From contig LSAX01000006.1 of the NCBI GenBank assembly GCA_001557505.1, positions 1,364,001 through 1,428,000 on the forward strand: a stretch of 64,000 bases of DNA. Reading direction: 5' to 3'. The translations under genes were made by a program, and so were the position numbers. The notes beneath the pieces were generated by a model. The model was not told the DNA's origin. It searched no databases and saw only the letters and a list, made by a program, of their open reading frames with translations. This document shows positions 11,141-21,990 of the stretch, piece by piece. Within the stretch, counting starts at the first letter, position 1, and every line of letters starts with the position of its first letter. Origin of the DNA: Reticulascus tulasneorum. Lineage: Eukaryota; Ascomycota; Sordariomycetes; Glomerellales; Reticulascaceae.

Positions 11141-13243
11141 CTTGACTTATACGAAAGGGGAATAGTGTGGGGTGTAACAATACGGTAGAAAACGACAACG
11201 GGGATTCTAATATTGGGAGATTAATCCAGCTTTCAAAACCGCACTTCAGGCTTACAGGAGAATGAGGAAGAGGACATGCAGATACGAGGCCTGGACGACT
11301 GCTTATGAGGGACACTACGGAGCATTCGGGATGAGTAAACTCGGGCCTTAGTGTGAGCTTCATCGAAACTGACATCACGGCGGATGCGGCTGCCACCGAT
11401 CTCTGGTAATCATAGTGGAGGAATGGAACGTCACTCCATCGAGCCTTCGTTCGACCGTAGTCCACCAGTCCCACTACACCTCCGCCATTCCGGGGATAGC
11501 TTAACGTTGCCAGTCGCATCACTCGTTCTCACCACCGCCTGCTGCGATTGGCCGACATTCCCTCGACACAAGGGAAGCAGGATGGTCATCGCTAGCGGGG
11601 GATCCATGAATGGCTGCTGGCACGAGTTCTTTATCGCCATGTCACTCACTCCCCGTTCTCGGTGCGAGAGCACGGTCAGCAAATTCGTCACCAGCGAAGT
11701 GGCCAAACCCGCTAGCCGACCGACGACGACAAAACTAAATCGTTTGTTATCCGGGACATTCCCGATGGCATAAACATCTGGACAGGTATATTCGGAGAAT
11801 TTATCAAGAGCTACTTTGCGGAGCGAATATATCGGTAAATGCAACTTTGGCGAATTGCCCCATTCGTTCGCATGGGGGTTTCGGAGCCGAGTCTGGAGTC
11901 GTCAGCGGGCTCGCCATGGAATGCTTCTAGAGCATTGCGATGCATATAGTTTGGAACCCCCCACCCAATATCGGAGAAGCAGCCGCCTCTTTACGTTTGT
12001 TTGGATGATTTGATGGGCGAAGATAGATCTTCCGAGGGCGTTTACGCCAGAATGAGAAGCCAAAAGGACGGGACAAGGTCAATTGCAGTGGCTGATCGTT
12101 CCAACACGCGCTGCTAAGAAAGTGATCCCCCCACCCCTGGTCTGCTCTCCCGACCCAAAGTGAGTGAGGCGGACTGGTCTGTTCCCTGCCAGGTTATATT
12201 CAGCTACGTATTATGGCGAACCTTAACAATTCTCTTTCTGTTCCATCCGTCCAGGTGGCGGCCGAAAGAAGAAGAAAAAAGCCCCGATTGCCCAAGGGGT
12301 GCTCTATTGTATCTTACGCCATCAGCCACCTCACCCAATATCAAGGCAACGTTACAACTGAGGGGCAAGTTTCCCTCACCACACTCACTTCTCACTCTCA
12401 CACTCCCTTGCAAAAAAGCACAAACCAAAGGCCCCCCCTCCAACCCCGATGTGCCCCCCCAAAGACCGGTCCAAACCAGTAGCAGGTAACTTATGTGTTA
12501 TGTTGTAGGGGGAACATGCCCAAAGGGAGGCCACAATTAACCTGCCGTTGCTGCTCATTTCCCTGCATGTCCTGCCCTCTTTGGCAGAAAGCGTCCGCTT
12601 GATGAGGCAATTGGCCGCTATCTTTTGCGCATTGCCCCCCTAATCGCAACCGCGAGGTAAGGTAGCCAACAACCGTCCGAGATGCCCCATCCCTTGTGCG
12701 ACGTTGGAGCATGGAGACGAGACGAGACCCCAATCGTGTCAACGTCAACGTCAACGTCCACTCCATCCTCACCTGTCTCACACGATATTTCACCGTAACC
12801 TATTGGTTCCGTCCCCTTGACTCTCTCGGGCTCTTTCTCTCCTCATCTAATCATCCTGCTATTCATTCCCCAGACCTATACGACCTTTGTTCGTGTGAGT
12901 ACTCTCGAGTTGGCGGCAGGTTTCATTCTCCCGTCCACCAAAGTCCCCCCCCCCCTTCCTCCCTCCTGTTGGTCGGTGGGTGTTCCTGTCGATCGCCCAT
13001 TGCCCCCGTCGTCCCGGCTGGTGTGGTTCGGGGGACCGCTGAACGGTTCCAACGTGGTGTTTTGTTTTACTTTCCACTTCGTTTACGGGACGCTTGCGAC
13101 CTTGCACTTGGCAACATCCTCCCGGATATGGCTCGTGCCGTTTTCGATTGATTTATTTACAGTCCATTGCCCTCGTCAGCTAGATGTCCTGAACGATCCT
13201 CTCTTGCTCTCTTCTCCCATCTGGTCCTCTCCCCCCCCATGTC
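11141..13243. promoter_or_regulatory. Divergent promoter region dam1 / hxk3
   Basis: About 2.1 kb with no ORF that resembles a protein family. The hxk3-proximal 550 nt are pyrimidine-rich with an 11-C run (12945-12955), typical of a fungal promoter/leader. CRCAAA cores (Ndt80-type) occur as CACAAA near 12419 and on the minus strand near 11814 and 12625. These are too short to be decisive. Confidence 0.45.
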
Positions 13244-14957
13244 ATGCAGCCACTCATTTCTGCCATGACCACATTCAGAAAAGTGTTTATAGAGGCCATC
13301 GTGAAGCAGCTCCTGCGGGGCAAGTCGCTGATCAAGGCGATCCTCGCTTTCTGGATCTCGCCCACCGTCTACAATGGTAAGCCTCGTGCTGTCGAGCGGA
13401 CAAAGGCCGTGCCGCCCATACCCCCGCGGCGCATCCAGGACTTCTTTGACGACGCCGAGGACCTGCTGCTGGGGCCTCTCGGCGGTGATGGCTTGATAGA
13501 CCTGTCTGCCTCCTTGAAGGCGCAGTTTTTGGTGAGCCTGCAGACGAGCATGGCGTCTATGCTCCCCTCGTATAATCATCAGCTGCCCAAGGGCCACGAG
13601 ACCGGGCAGTATCTGGCGCTTGATGTAGGGGGGTCGACGTTACGTGTTGCATTGGTGGAAATGCGAGGCAGGGAAGCAAAGGGGCGGGAGATGGAGATTA
13701 TCAGGATGAGTTCGTTCAGGATCAACCAGGATGTCAAGAGTCTGGAGGGCATGGCGTTCTTCGTCTGGATGGCAGAGAGGATACTCGACACGATAGCGGA
13801 AGAGGATCAAGACCCCTCACGGCCGATGCCCGTGGCCCTAGCATGGAGCTTTCCCGTTGAGTACGTATTTCGAATTTTGATATTGTCACGACACTTGGGA
13901 CTAACACCGACAGGCAAACATCACTAAAAGGCGGACGAATCCAGGTCATGGGCAAGGGCTTCCAGGCGGCCAACGGCCTCATGGGCCAAGACCTTGGCGA
14001 GGTGATCAAGCTCGCCGCCAAGACCAAGGACCTAAACGTTGAGGTGGAAGTCATCCTCAACGACGGCGGCGCCACCCTCCTCTCCGAGGCGTACACGCGA
14101 CCCACCACCCGCTTCGGCCTCATCCTCGGCACCGGCGTCAACATCGCTGCCTACCTCCCCGTATCGGCCATCGGACGCTCCAAGTTCGGCGAACGCCCGG
14201 CCGCCTGGTTCGAGGAGGCCAGCCACGTGATCGTCAACACGGAGCTGGGCATGTTCGGCAAGGATATCCTCCCCGTCACGCGCTGGGACCTGCTCCTGCG
14301 GGCGGACCACCCGACCCCCGAGCTACAACCGTTGGAGCACCTGGTCAGCGGCTTCTATCTGGGGGAGGTCGCGAGGTTCGCGTTGTTGGAGGCGATACAG
14401 ACGACGGGTATATTTGGGGGCGTGGTGCCCAAGTCGTTGGTGGAGCCATACTCGCTCAGCACGGAGACGATATCTTTAATTGAAGGGTAAGCCTCAGTAC
14501 CAAAACCTTTACCCGCTCCGCCAGTTTCCCTTATCTAACTCGCAATCTCAGGGACGCTTCCCCAACGCTGGAAACCGCAATCAAGACCTTCGCAACCCTC
14601 CACCCCTCCACGCACACGCCCACGCCGTCCGACCTCTCCGCCCTCCGCACCCTCGCGTCCTTCATCTCGCGCCGCTCCAGCGCCGTCGTCGCCACCAGCC
14701 TCTACACGCTGTGGGCGATCCGCCTCGAGAACGAAACCCAGGAGGCCGAGACGCGGCTGCAGACCACGACCGTGGCGTTCAACGGCTCCGTCATCGAGAA
14801 CTACCCGCGGTACCGGGAGAACTGCCAGGCGTACGTGGATGCTCTCGTCCGGGGCGGCAGCTCGGGCGCGGAAGACCGGAGGATCGAGCTCGTGGCGGCC
14901 AAGGAGAGTAGTCTGCTTGGCGCGGCGGTTGCGTCGGCGTGCGCGATTGATGGGTAG
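13244..14957 (+). CDS. hxk3: Hexokinase-like N-acetylglucosamine kinase
   Basis: Three exons: 13244-13860, 13914-14486 and 14552-14957, 531 residues. Hexokinase-family motifs are phosphate-1 YLALDVGGSTLRVALVEM (Asp near 127), the sugar-binding strand LAWSFPVEQTSLKGGRI (near 200), LNDGGATLLSEAY with the catalytic-type Asp (near 253), the adenosine loop LILGTGVNIAAYLP (near 275) and NTELGMFG. Sequence is clearly diverged from glucose hexokinases. With the cluster context this supports GlcNAc phosphorylation to GlcNAc-6-P. The N-terminus carries a hydrophobic stretch (SLIKAILAFWI) that might bind membrane. ATGs at 13244 and 13265 are both possible. A GTAAGC after YNG at 13376 could be a donor for an in-frame intron; I kept it as coding. 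Confidence 0.9.
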
Positions 14958-15312
14958 ACCGAGGATACACTAATGGGTTGAAAAGGGGGAGTGCATTTAG
15001 GTGCGTTGTGCGTATATATATATATATTGGAGCATGGGGCTAGAGTTGGATTGGATCTTTGCATGACATGACGAAACTTGGGCCGATGGCCTGTCGGCCG
15101 GATAGTTGAAAGATATCTCGGAATTCAATATCTCAAAAAGCGATACATCCCAGCTCCGTAGTTCTCGTGGCCACGTGGTTTCCTGAGTGATCGTTGTGGC
15201 ACTTCGCACTCTATTTGGTTGGTCATGTTTCCCTCGTAATTATCGTGATGCGTGTTGCCAACGAACGCCATGCCCATCGAGGCTGCGCTCCCAGCAAGCC
15301 CAAATAAGCAAT
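14958..15312. other. Convergent hxk3 / nse2 intergenic region
   Basis: 355 nt of 3' flanking DNA with a TA-rich run (about 15012-15025). No gene seen. Confidence 0.6.
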
Positions 15313-16615
15313 TTACTCATCCTCAATCTCCTCCACCACCCTCTTCTGCGTCCGCCTCCCCTGGCCGCGCTCGCCCTTGACGATCCTCGATCGCTGCGCA
15401 GCATCGCCGTCGTCCTCATCGCTGTCCATTTCCTCCGCCTCCTTGGCTCGTTTCGCCCGTTCCATCTTCCGCAGCATGAGGGTGTCAAGGTGGAAGTCTT
15501 TCAACATGAATTCCTGTACCCAGTTAAGCCTAAAGTTTAATACTCCTCCGAGCTGGGGGGCTTACCTTTGCGCAGCCGGTCTGCGGACAGCGAACCTTGG
15601 GCCCGTTGGCCCGAATGTACTCCTCAATGACGGACTTTTCAAACGTGTGCTTGCACTGGTTGTTGCTGAATGGTTCCTCCAGCTCTCGTAGCGACAAGGG
15701 ACACGTGTAGCTAACTGTCTCGTCGGTGATGACAAGATCCTCGTCTTCGTCCTGGTCGTCGCCCCGGCTCATGCCTGTGGCGGACATGACCGGGTTGCCG
15801 TCGCTGTCAAACCATCTCCTCGCCTCGGGCAGTGGGACTTCTTCATCACCATTCAGCGCATCGTGCCAAAGCTTCTTGAACGCGGCGTAGTCGTTGTTGA
15901 GACCGTACCGTTGGTGCGCGTCCATCGCCTCGTACTGTGTGGCCTTCTGCTGTTGCGCCTCCTTAAGCATGTCTACGACACCCTTTTCGGGGGCTTGCGG
16001 TTCATCTACGTCTTCCATTTTCGCGTCCTCGCCCTCTTCCTCGTTGCTTTGCTCCTCATCCTGGTCCTGTCGGTGCCGCCGCCGCTGCCTGGGCTGCGGT
16101 TGGCGAGCTGGATGTTGGTTCTGGAAATGAGAAATTACGTCTGCCATAGCAGCCTTCTCATCTACAATCTCAGCCTGGCGGTCAATCAATTCTCGTAGCG
16201 CCTTTTCCGTTCGCTCTGTGAGAGGCACCACATTCTTTTCCAAGTCCGTGCAGTATTGTTCCAACTCCTCTTCGTCAAAGTTCTTCTCCTGGCTACCGGT
16301 CTTCACCCGCTTCGCAGCTGCCCTCTCAAGATCGGTCTGCCTGCTGCGCAAGCTATCGTTCACGCCAGCCACACTCTTGCCTAGGTGGTTTATGGATTCC
16401 TGAATGTGCTTCTCGTACCTCCTCGTATCGATTTTTGTGGATATCTCAACCAATTCACGCTTCGCAGCAGCGCTCAAGGGATAGAGTGGGGGTTCGTAGG
16501 GCGGCAGCTCGTTCTGTGTCTCTCTTCTGGCCTCGGACGACGGCCCTGCTGTGCTTCTACCCGTATTGCGTTGGCGGGCTGGCCGATCGCCGAGGCGGTT
16601 CTTCAGGACAGGCAT
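15313..16615 (-). CDS. nse2: SMC5/6 complex SUMO ligase Nse2/Mms21
   Basis: Two exons, 16615-15566 and 15513-15313, 416 residues. The C-terminal SP-RING reads YTCPLSLRELEEPFSNNQCKH, then FEKSVIEEYI and VRCPQTGC, continuing across the intron into KEFMLKD. The Cys/His ligands of the single-zinc Mms21-type SP-RING are present. The N-terminal half is helical (residues ~50-160, ELVEISTKIDTRRYEKHIQ and following), consistent with the Smc5-binding coiled coil. An acidic/basic linker (EDAKMEDVDE) and a charged tail (MDSDEDDGD; KGERGQGRRTQKR) are fungal features. Expected to sumoylate SMC5/6 and repair proteins in the nucleus. Assignment rests on the SP-RING plus architecture. Confidence 0.88.
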
Positions 16616-18690
16616 GGTGGTTTGGTGGCTTGTGATTGACCTCGAGGCTGCACAGCGATTCCCACTACCCAGTCTGTTCTTTGCGGATCAGAACGACGTG
16701 TCGGACAGGATATGCGGATGATGGCGGCAGTCAACGGCAGACATGCAAATCGTGGATTGTGGTTTGGCTGCAGGCCATTTGAGTTTAGGGAAGGGTGACG
16801 CGACGTGACACAGCGCGCTTTGATGGGGGTCACTTTTGGGGGGAGGAGAGCGGAAGGAATGATTGCGGGGCACGTGCGGGGTTACACGAAAGAATTGCCC
16901 GAAGAAGAAACCACCTATTAATCAGGTATGACCTGGGCTTTCTAGGTGCAAATGGAACTTGGTACCATGCAAAGGTGCTTTTCGGGGACTCGAAGAACCT
17001 TTGGACGTATCACGAACCACTTGAGCGTCACTACTCACGCCATGTTCCCCCAATGGATAGCTGGCTGTTCCGTGCCATGAAGCCAACTGCTGGAGATAGA
17101 TGCTTAGTTTAGAGATACATATGTAGGTGGCCGGGAGGTAGGCTCCGGCCATGGAGGTATCCCTGTACTTTCAGGGGAATTGTGCTACCACTGCAGCTCC
17201 CCCGGCGGCGTGAGCGAAGGGTCGCAGGCAATGGCAGATGTCAAATTGAAAGCCCACCTGCGGCAGCGGAGCTATCGACTGGAAGGTTGTCAGCCTCAAG
17301 CCCGTAGGACCTGTCTTCGATTAAGGGTGCTGCTACGGAAGCTCCATCAATCGGGGCATTTCCTTTCCTTTGATCTTGCACAGCTACGATTCACGTTTGC
17401 ATGGAAGCCTGGACCTCAGGTGACGTACAGGATGGCCCTTACCGTATTATTTTAGCGCATATTTTTACCTGCCGTGCTGTGGGCCCCGCCAGGCCGGGGG
17501 TTAGTTAACCTGCAGCTTTGTTATCGAGTTGCCCATCTCTCAAATGTGCACGAGTCATAGGAAAGCGAGGTTCCCCATGCCGAAAATGCCATGTCGAGGC
17601 GATGGACTCGTCGCGGTACAAAATGCGAGCTGCTGGAGGGACAGAACCATCACAGAATGGCCAGCTGATACGTCGCTGCTAGCAGCTACTAAGTGGGAAG
17701 CTACCTAGTAGATTGTAGGGGTTGATGGCGGCTCGCGGAGTCGGGTCCCAAACTTTGAGATCGCCAGGACAAAGCCCGATCCTGCTCCGTCGATCGCGGG
17801 ACTTCAATCGGTTTCTGTCTGTCGCTGCTCCACCTCCCACCTTGCTCTCCCCACGGGCCTCAAACACGCCCAGGCTGGCTGGCGCGCGCTGGACCGCTCA
17901 AAACATGCCCACCACGATTGGTCCTTTGTCTTGTTTCACTGCAACGGCAACGACGGAAGAAAGCAGAGCTGCCGAAATGGCCTGACAGTGCTGCATGGCC
18001 GGTCCGCACGCAGGTAGGCAGCAGAAAAAAGTATGGTAGGGCTAATAATATTGGGTTCAAAGTGCCTAAAGTGCAGCTGTTGCTGGCATGCTCAACGTCG
18101 TTTCGAGCTTGGCCCCATTTTAGCTTCCTCGATCCCTCCCCGATCACTGCGGCTCCGAGATCGAACCAGCCATCATGACCATGACACGGCGAATCCGCCC
18201 TCCCAATTTTGCCGACGGATCCCACGATGGCGTACATTTCTTAGCCTGTGGCTGGTCTCCGAGCCGAGTTGGCCCATTGTCCGTCTCACTCGTGTTCCGC
18301 AATCATGCTGCCATCTTTCGTTAGCGGAATGGCATCCATCTTTGCTGGCTATTTCCCAGCCAAAAGTCCTTGCGGCGCCACTTCTGCCCAAGCTGACGAG
18401 TGGCACATTTTTATTGTGTCTGCCAATGTTGCCCTGAGACTATCTGTTACGCGGAGCCTTTGAATAACCCAAGTTCCTGACATCGGGCCTATACAACCAG
18501 TGTATTCTTTTGTTGCATACAACTTGTCAAGTGGCACTCGGAAGCAGCCTCGTCGGCATACCCTATATCAATATACTCGTTTGTCTCTACTCAGCCCTTC
18601 ATGTCAAGACTCAAGGACCAGTTCATACCTCCAATCCCCTCGCCATCACATCAACTCACGTATCAACCTGCCTACCAACCTGTGCCCATC
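16616..18690. promoter_or_regulatory. nse2 / env1 divergent intergenic region
   Basis: About 2 kb without a credible gene. The stretch from about 18500 should be the env1 leader. A cluster of three GATC elements lies at 18131-18162 (separate entry). The many short ORFs have no conserved features. Confidence 0.5.
18130..18163 (+). promoter_or_regulatory. Candidate light-responsive element upstream of env1
   Basis: GATC occurs at 18131, 18142 and 18159, the first two as CTCGATCC and CCGATC spaced 11 nt. White Collar complex light-responsive elements are imperfect CGATC-type repeats (established in Neurospora). The position is about 530-560 nt upstream of the env1 ATG. Function here is inferred only. 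Confidence 0.35.
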
Positions 18691-19375
18691 ATGAACCCCT
18701 GGGAAGCGAATGCCCTTCAAGTAAGTTTTCTCCGGGTGTGAAACATACACTGTCAGTTTACTGACTAACATGTTACAGTATCAGTATCCAGATCAACCCG
18801 CAGAGGACCAGAATGGGCATGCAGTGGCATGGAAAGAGCCATCTTCGGCCTCTGATCCTACCATGTATCCTGGGTTGTACTGCCCCAGTGGCATAGACAT
18901 GATGAGCATTCTTGTAGGCCAAAGTATGCGGTTTGTATACCAAAAGGAAGCTGACACCGATCAGATCAGGGTCATGTCTCGACCAAATCCGAAGGTCGAC
19001 CTAGGTCCCATCGATGCGGCTTGCGCTCTTCTCGTCTGCGACCTTGCCCAACCCGACATCCCCATAATCTACGCCTCCGATCCCTTTACACAGCTTACGG
19101 GCTACACAAATTCGGAAATTATGGGCAAAAACTGTCGCTTTCTCCAGGGGCCGGATGGCAATGTCCAGCCAAATTCTCCACGAAAGTACATCGGCAAGGA
19201 CATCGTCAAGAAGATGAAGAGGGCCGTCGAGAAGAACGATGAGCTCCAGGTCGAAGTCATCAACTTCAAGAAGGACGGGACCAAGTTTGTCAATCTCCTA
19301 ACCATGATCCCCATCAAGTGGGACGGCGACGAGTACCGGTACTCCGTCGGCTTCCAGGTGGAGGCGGAGGGCTAA
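18691..19375 (+). CDS. env1: Envoy/Vivid-type LOV (PAS) blue-light photoreceptor
   Basis: Three exons: 18691-18720 (MNPWEANALQ), 18779-18913 and 18965-19375, 191 residues. This is a small single-domain LOV protein, the size of Vivid. The flavin-adduct motif GKNCRFLQ (Cys near 112) is intact, with GYTNSEI before it and the C-terminal NFKKDGTKFVNLLTMIPI and YRYSVGFQ strands. The 51-nt segment 18914-18964 is open and in frame but begins GTAGGC and ends CAG. Removing it joins GIDMMSIL to IRVMSRPNP, matching the continuous Vivid/Envoy sequence, so I treat it as an intron. The MNPWEANALQ start is shared with Trichoderma Envoy. Expected to damp White Collar signalling. It converges with the cellobiohydrolase gene. 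Confidence 0.93.
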
Positions 19376-20203
19376 GCTCAGCCTGCCCCGAGTCTAGAGT
19401 AATTTCATTTGGTTGTACAATTTGGGAGGCATAACGCTGCTAGGCATCTATGATACCCGTTTCGATTGGAGCTAGAGATATGATTTTCATGTTGTTGGGT
19501 TGCATCATGGGCTGTTGGGCGCTACTGCGAAGCATGGATCATAAAGTACCAGGAGCGCTGCCTCATCTTGGGGGTTAGAATGTCAGCATCTGAACGGCGT
19601 TCAAATTTAGCATTAGCGATCTAGCAGGATATGCTGCCGGGGTTTCAAGGCCCTAGATACGCAGCATAAATAAACACTTCCGCGTGAGATCTATTCGCTT
19701 TGTAGGATCGAAGATATGACCTACCATCGCCATGACTGCTGCTTGCCATGCCTCCCGACTTCAATGCAGTCTCTTTCCACTTCTGTCTGTTTCATTTACT
19801 TTGCTCGCTACTGCGTGTTAACAAATGATCAAGTTCTATTCGGTTTCGGGTTTGCCAAACGCCATGCCATTTCAATTGTCCCAGTCTATCATCATTTCAC
19901 GACGCCCACCTCTCAATATCATTACCTGAGATGCCCAAACCCCATGGTGCAAGCCAGAATGTGGACAGGGCCTACTGAGGGACAAATGCCTCTCTTGGAA
20001 CACAGAACAGAAAATTCACCAATTTCACTGGCAGACATTCAAGTTAAGAAAAGAATTTAGATTGAAGGCTATCAACACGAATGCAGAAAGCAGTCTGCCG
20101 AGTCTTCGTATAAGACGGACATGAGTTCTTGATGCTTGTCTAATGCAGTCTAGTCTACTCCATTTCTACATCAGACGTTATCTTCAAAGCTCGAGCTGGC
20201 TGC
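19376..20203. other. Convergent env1 / cellobiohydrolase intergenic region
   Basis: 828 nt of 3' flanks with no recognisable gene. A + ORF at 19716-20060 lacks domain features. Confidence 0.55.
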
Positions 20204-21885
20204 TCAGGTGGATTTGAAGGTGGAGTTAATTGGGCCGAACTTGATGTTTCTGTATTGCATTGTTAGATGCCAGGAAGCAAGTTCAAATTGGGATCAAACT
20301 TACGAGTAAGTGACGGAATTGCTGCCCTGGCTCTTTTCAATGTCGGTCGGGTTGCCTGAGTCGATATCGCAGCTACCACGGCCCTTGCCTGGCTCGTCGG
20401 CAGAGGCATCTGTTGGGTAGGTAGAGTCGAGCCAAAGCATATTGGCGTAGTGCTATTCGACATTAGCCATAATTCTTCTCACCAGCCGACCAGAGGAGAC
20501 ACGTACATCATCCCACAGCGACATCACGAGAACCATATCGCCCGCCAGCGCCTTGGAGAACTGGGCGAAGCCACCCTTGAGGTTGAAGATGTCGTTATCG
20601 CCGAATGCTGTCTTCTGGGTCTTGCAGAACTCATCGTTGATCTCGTTTCCGGGATTGCCGTCGATGACCGACTCGGAGTTGGGTATCACCTTGCCATTCT
20701 GCACGTAGAAGCGCTTGATGGAGGACAGGGTGCCGCCTTCGGCGATGAATTGGGTGACGACCGTGAACTTCTTGTTAGTGTCAACGGTCATGCCGGGGCC
20801 GTAGAAGTCCTTGACACCTTGACGATAGCTGTTGAAATCGCAGCCGTCAGGGTCGCAGGTACCGCCGTATCGGTCCGCAGAATAAGTACCTCCGCAGCCG
20901 TCACCTTCGCAGCGGTGTTGGCCGACGGTTGTGCAAGGGTGAGGTGTGTACGCAGTGGAGATGCTGTTGGCCTCCCTATAATGGCAACATCAGTTACTGC
21001 TCGTCTCCCTTCAGTCTGGAGTAGTTGGCCATACCAGATATCCATCTCAGAGCAGCAGGAACCATAGTTACCAACACCGGCATTCTGGTCATTAGAGGAT
21101 GGGTTCCAGCCTTCAATATTAGCCTGCTACCGTGTTAGCCTGGGGTATACTCCAATGATACGAGTCCTAAAGGGCTGGAATAGTTGTGGCAGACTTGTGA
21201 GTCATCATACATACCAGTCCGTTGATGAATTTCAAGTCACGAGGGCACTGAGCGTCGCAGTAACCAGTTCCATACTTGGCGCCGGCCTTGTTGGCCTTGT
21301 CTTTGGACATGCCGCCATCTGCGTCCATAGAGACGAAGTATAAGGCACCATTTAGACCACAGCCCAACTTGGAGACGTCAACGTCGAAGGTGAACTCATT
21401 CCCCAGGAGCTTAAACATGGCATACTTCGAAGAGCTCTCCATGAGGTAGAGACGGGATCCAATGTTGCTGCCTGAAAAACGACTAATATTAGCGACAGAT
21501 CAGTATGTTAAGTATCGTGGTGCTATCACTCACCATATTGACCCTTGGTAACAAACTGAAGCGTCAAGCCATCACCGCTCGTGGATGCTCCATAGGTAGC
21601 TTTGTAGTCAGCTCCGTCAAGGGCGCACTTCGCAGCGCAATCAGTCTCGCTACTGCAGACATCGGTCCACTTGTTACCATCGTAGCAGTTCTTGGTTCCC
21701 TTGGTCTCGTGGACCCATCGCCAGTTGGCATCAATGACAACTTCGCCATTTACCTTGGAGCAGCTACCACCGGAAGAACACTTGGACCAGGTCATCTTCG
21801 GATGTGTCTCGGCCGTGTTAGTGCCAACCTGCTGAGCCGCAGCAGCGGCCAGGAAGCTGGCGAGGACGGCGACTTTGCTGAGCAT
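20204..21885 (-). CDS. GH7 cellobiohydrolase (no cellulose-binding module)
   Basis: Six exons on the minus strand: 21885-21534, 21471-21215, 21123-21035, 20975-20507, 20452-20304 and 20249-20204, 453 residues. A signal peptide ([19 protein letters not shown]) is followed by the mature start [19 protein letters not shown]. The retaining catalytic motif EMDIWE is formed across the exon 3/4 junction, giving Glu229, Asp231 and Glu234. Many conserved cysteines are present, and [13 protein letters not shown] and [16 protein letters not shown] are typical of cellobiohydrolase I rather than endoglucanase. The protein ends [14 protein letters not shown] just after the catalytic core, with no Ser/Thr linker or CBM1. 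Secreted; releases cellobiose from cellulose chain ends. A TATA box and GGCTAAA motifs lie upstream. Confidence 0.95.
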
Positions 21886-21983
21886 GACTGTAGATTGGCC
21901 AAGAGAAATAGTCAAAGATAGGGTGTGCGGTCGAACTAGATACTCAAGGGTAACCAGGACTGCAGACTCGTACTGCCATGTCC

Positions 21984-21990
21984 CTTTATA
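21984..21990 (-). promoter_or_regulatory. TATA box of the GH7 gene
   Basis: TATAAAG on the minus strand, about 100 nt upstream of the GH7 ATG, the expected distance for a strongly expressed fungal cellulase gene. Confidence 0.6.

Noticed and set aside
11431..11844. 137-codon minus-strand ORF between dam1 and hxk3
   Set aside because: No domain or splice context, compositionally like its surroundings.
12696..13380. Two long plus-strand ORFs upstream of hxk3
   Set aside because: They lie in CT- and C-rich leader sequence, overlap each other and the hxk3 start, and resemble nothing.
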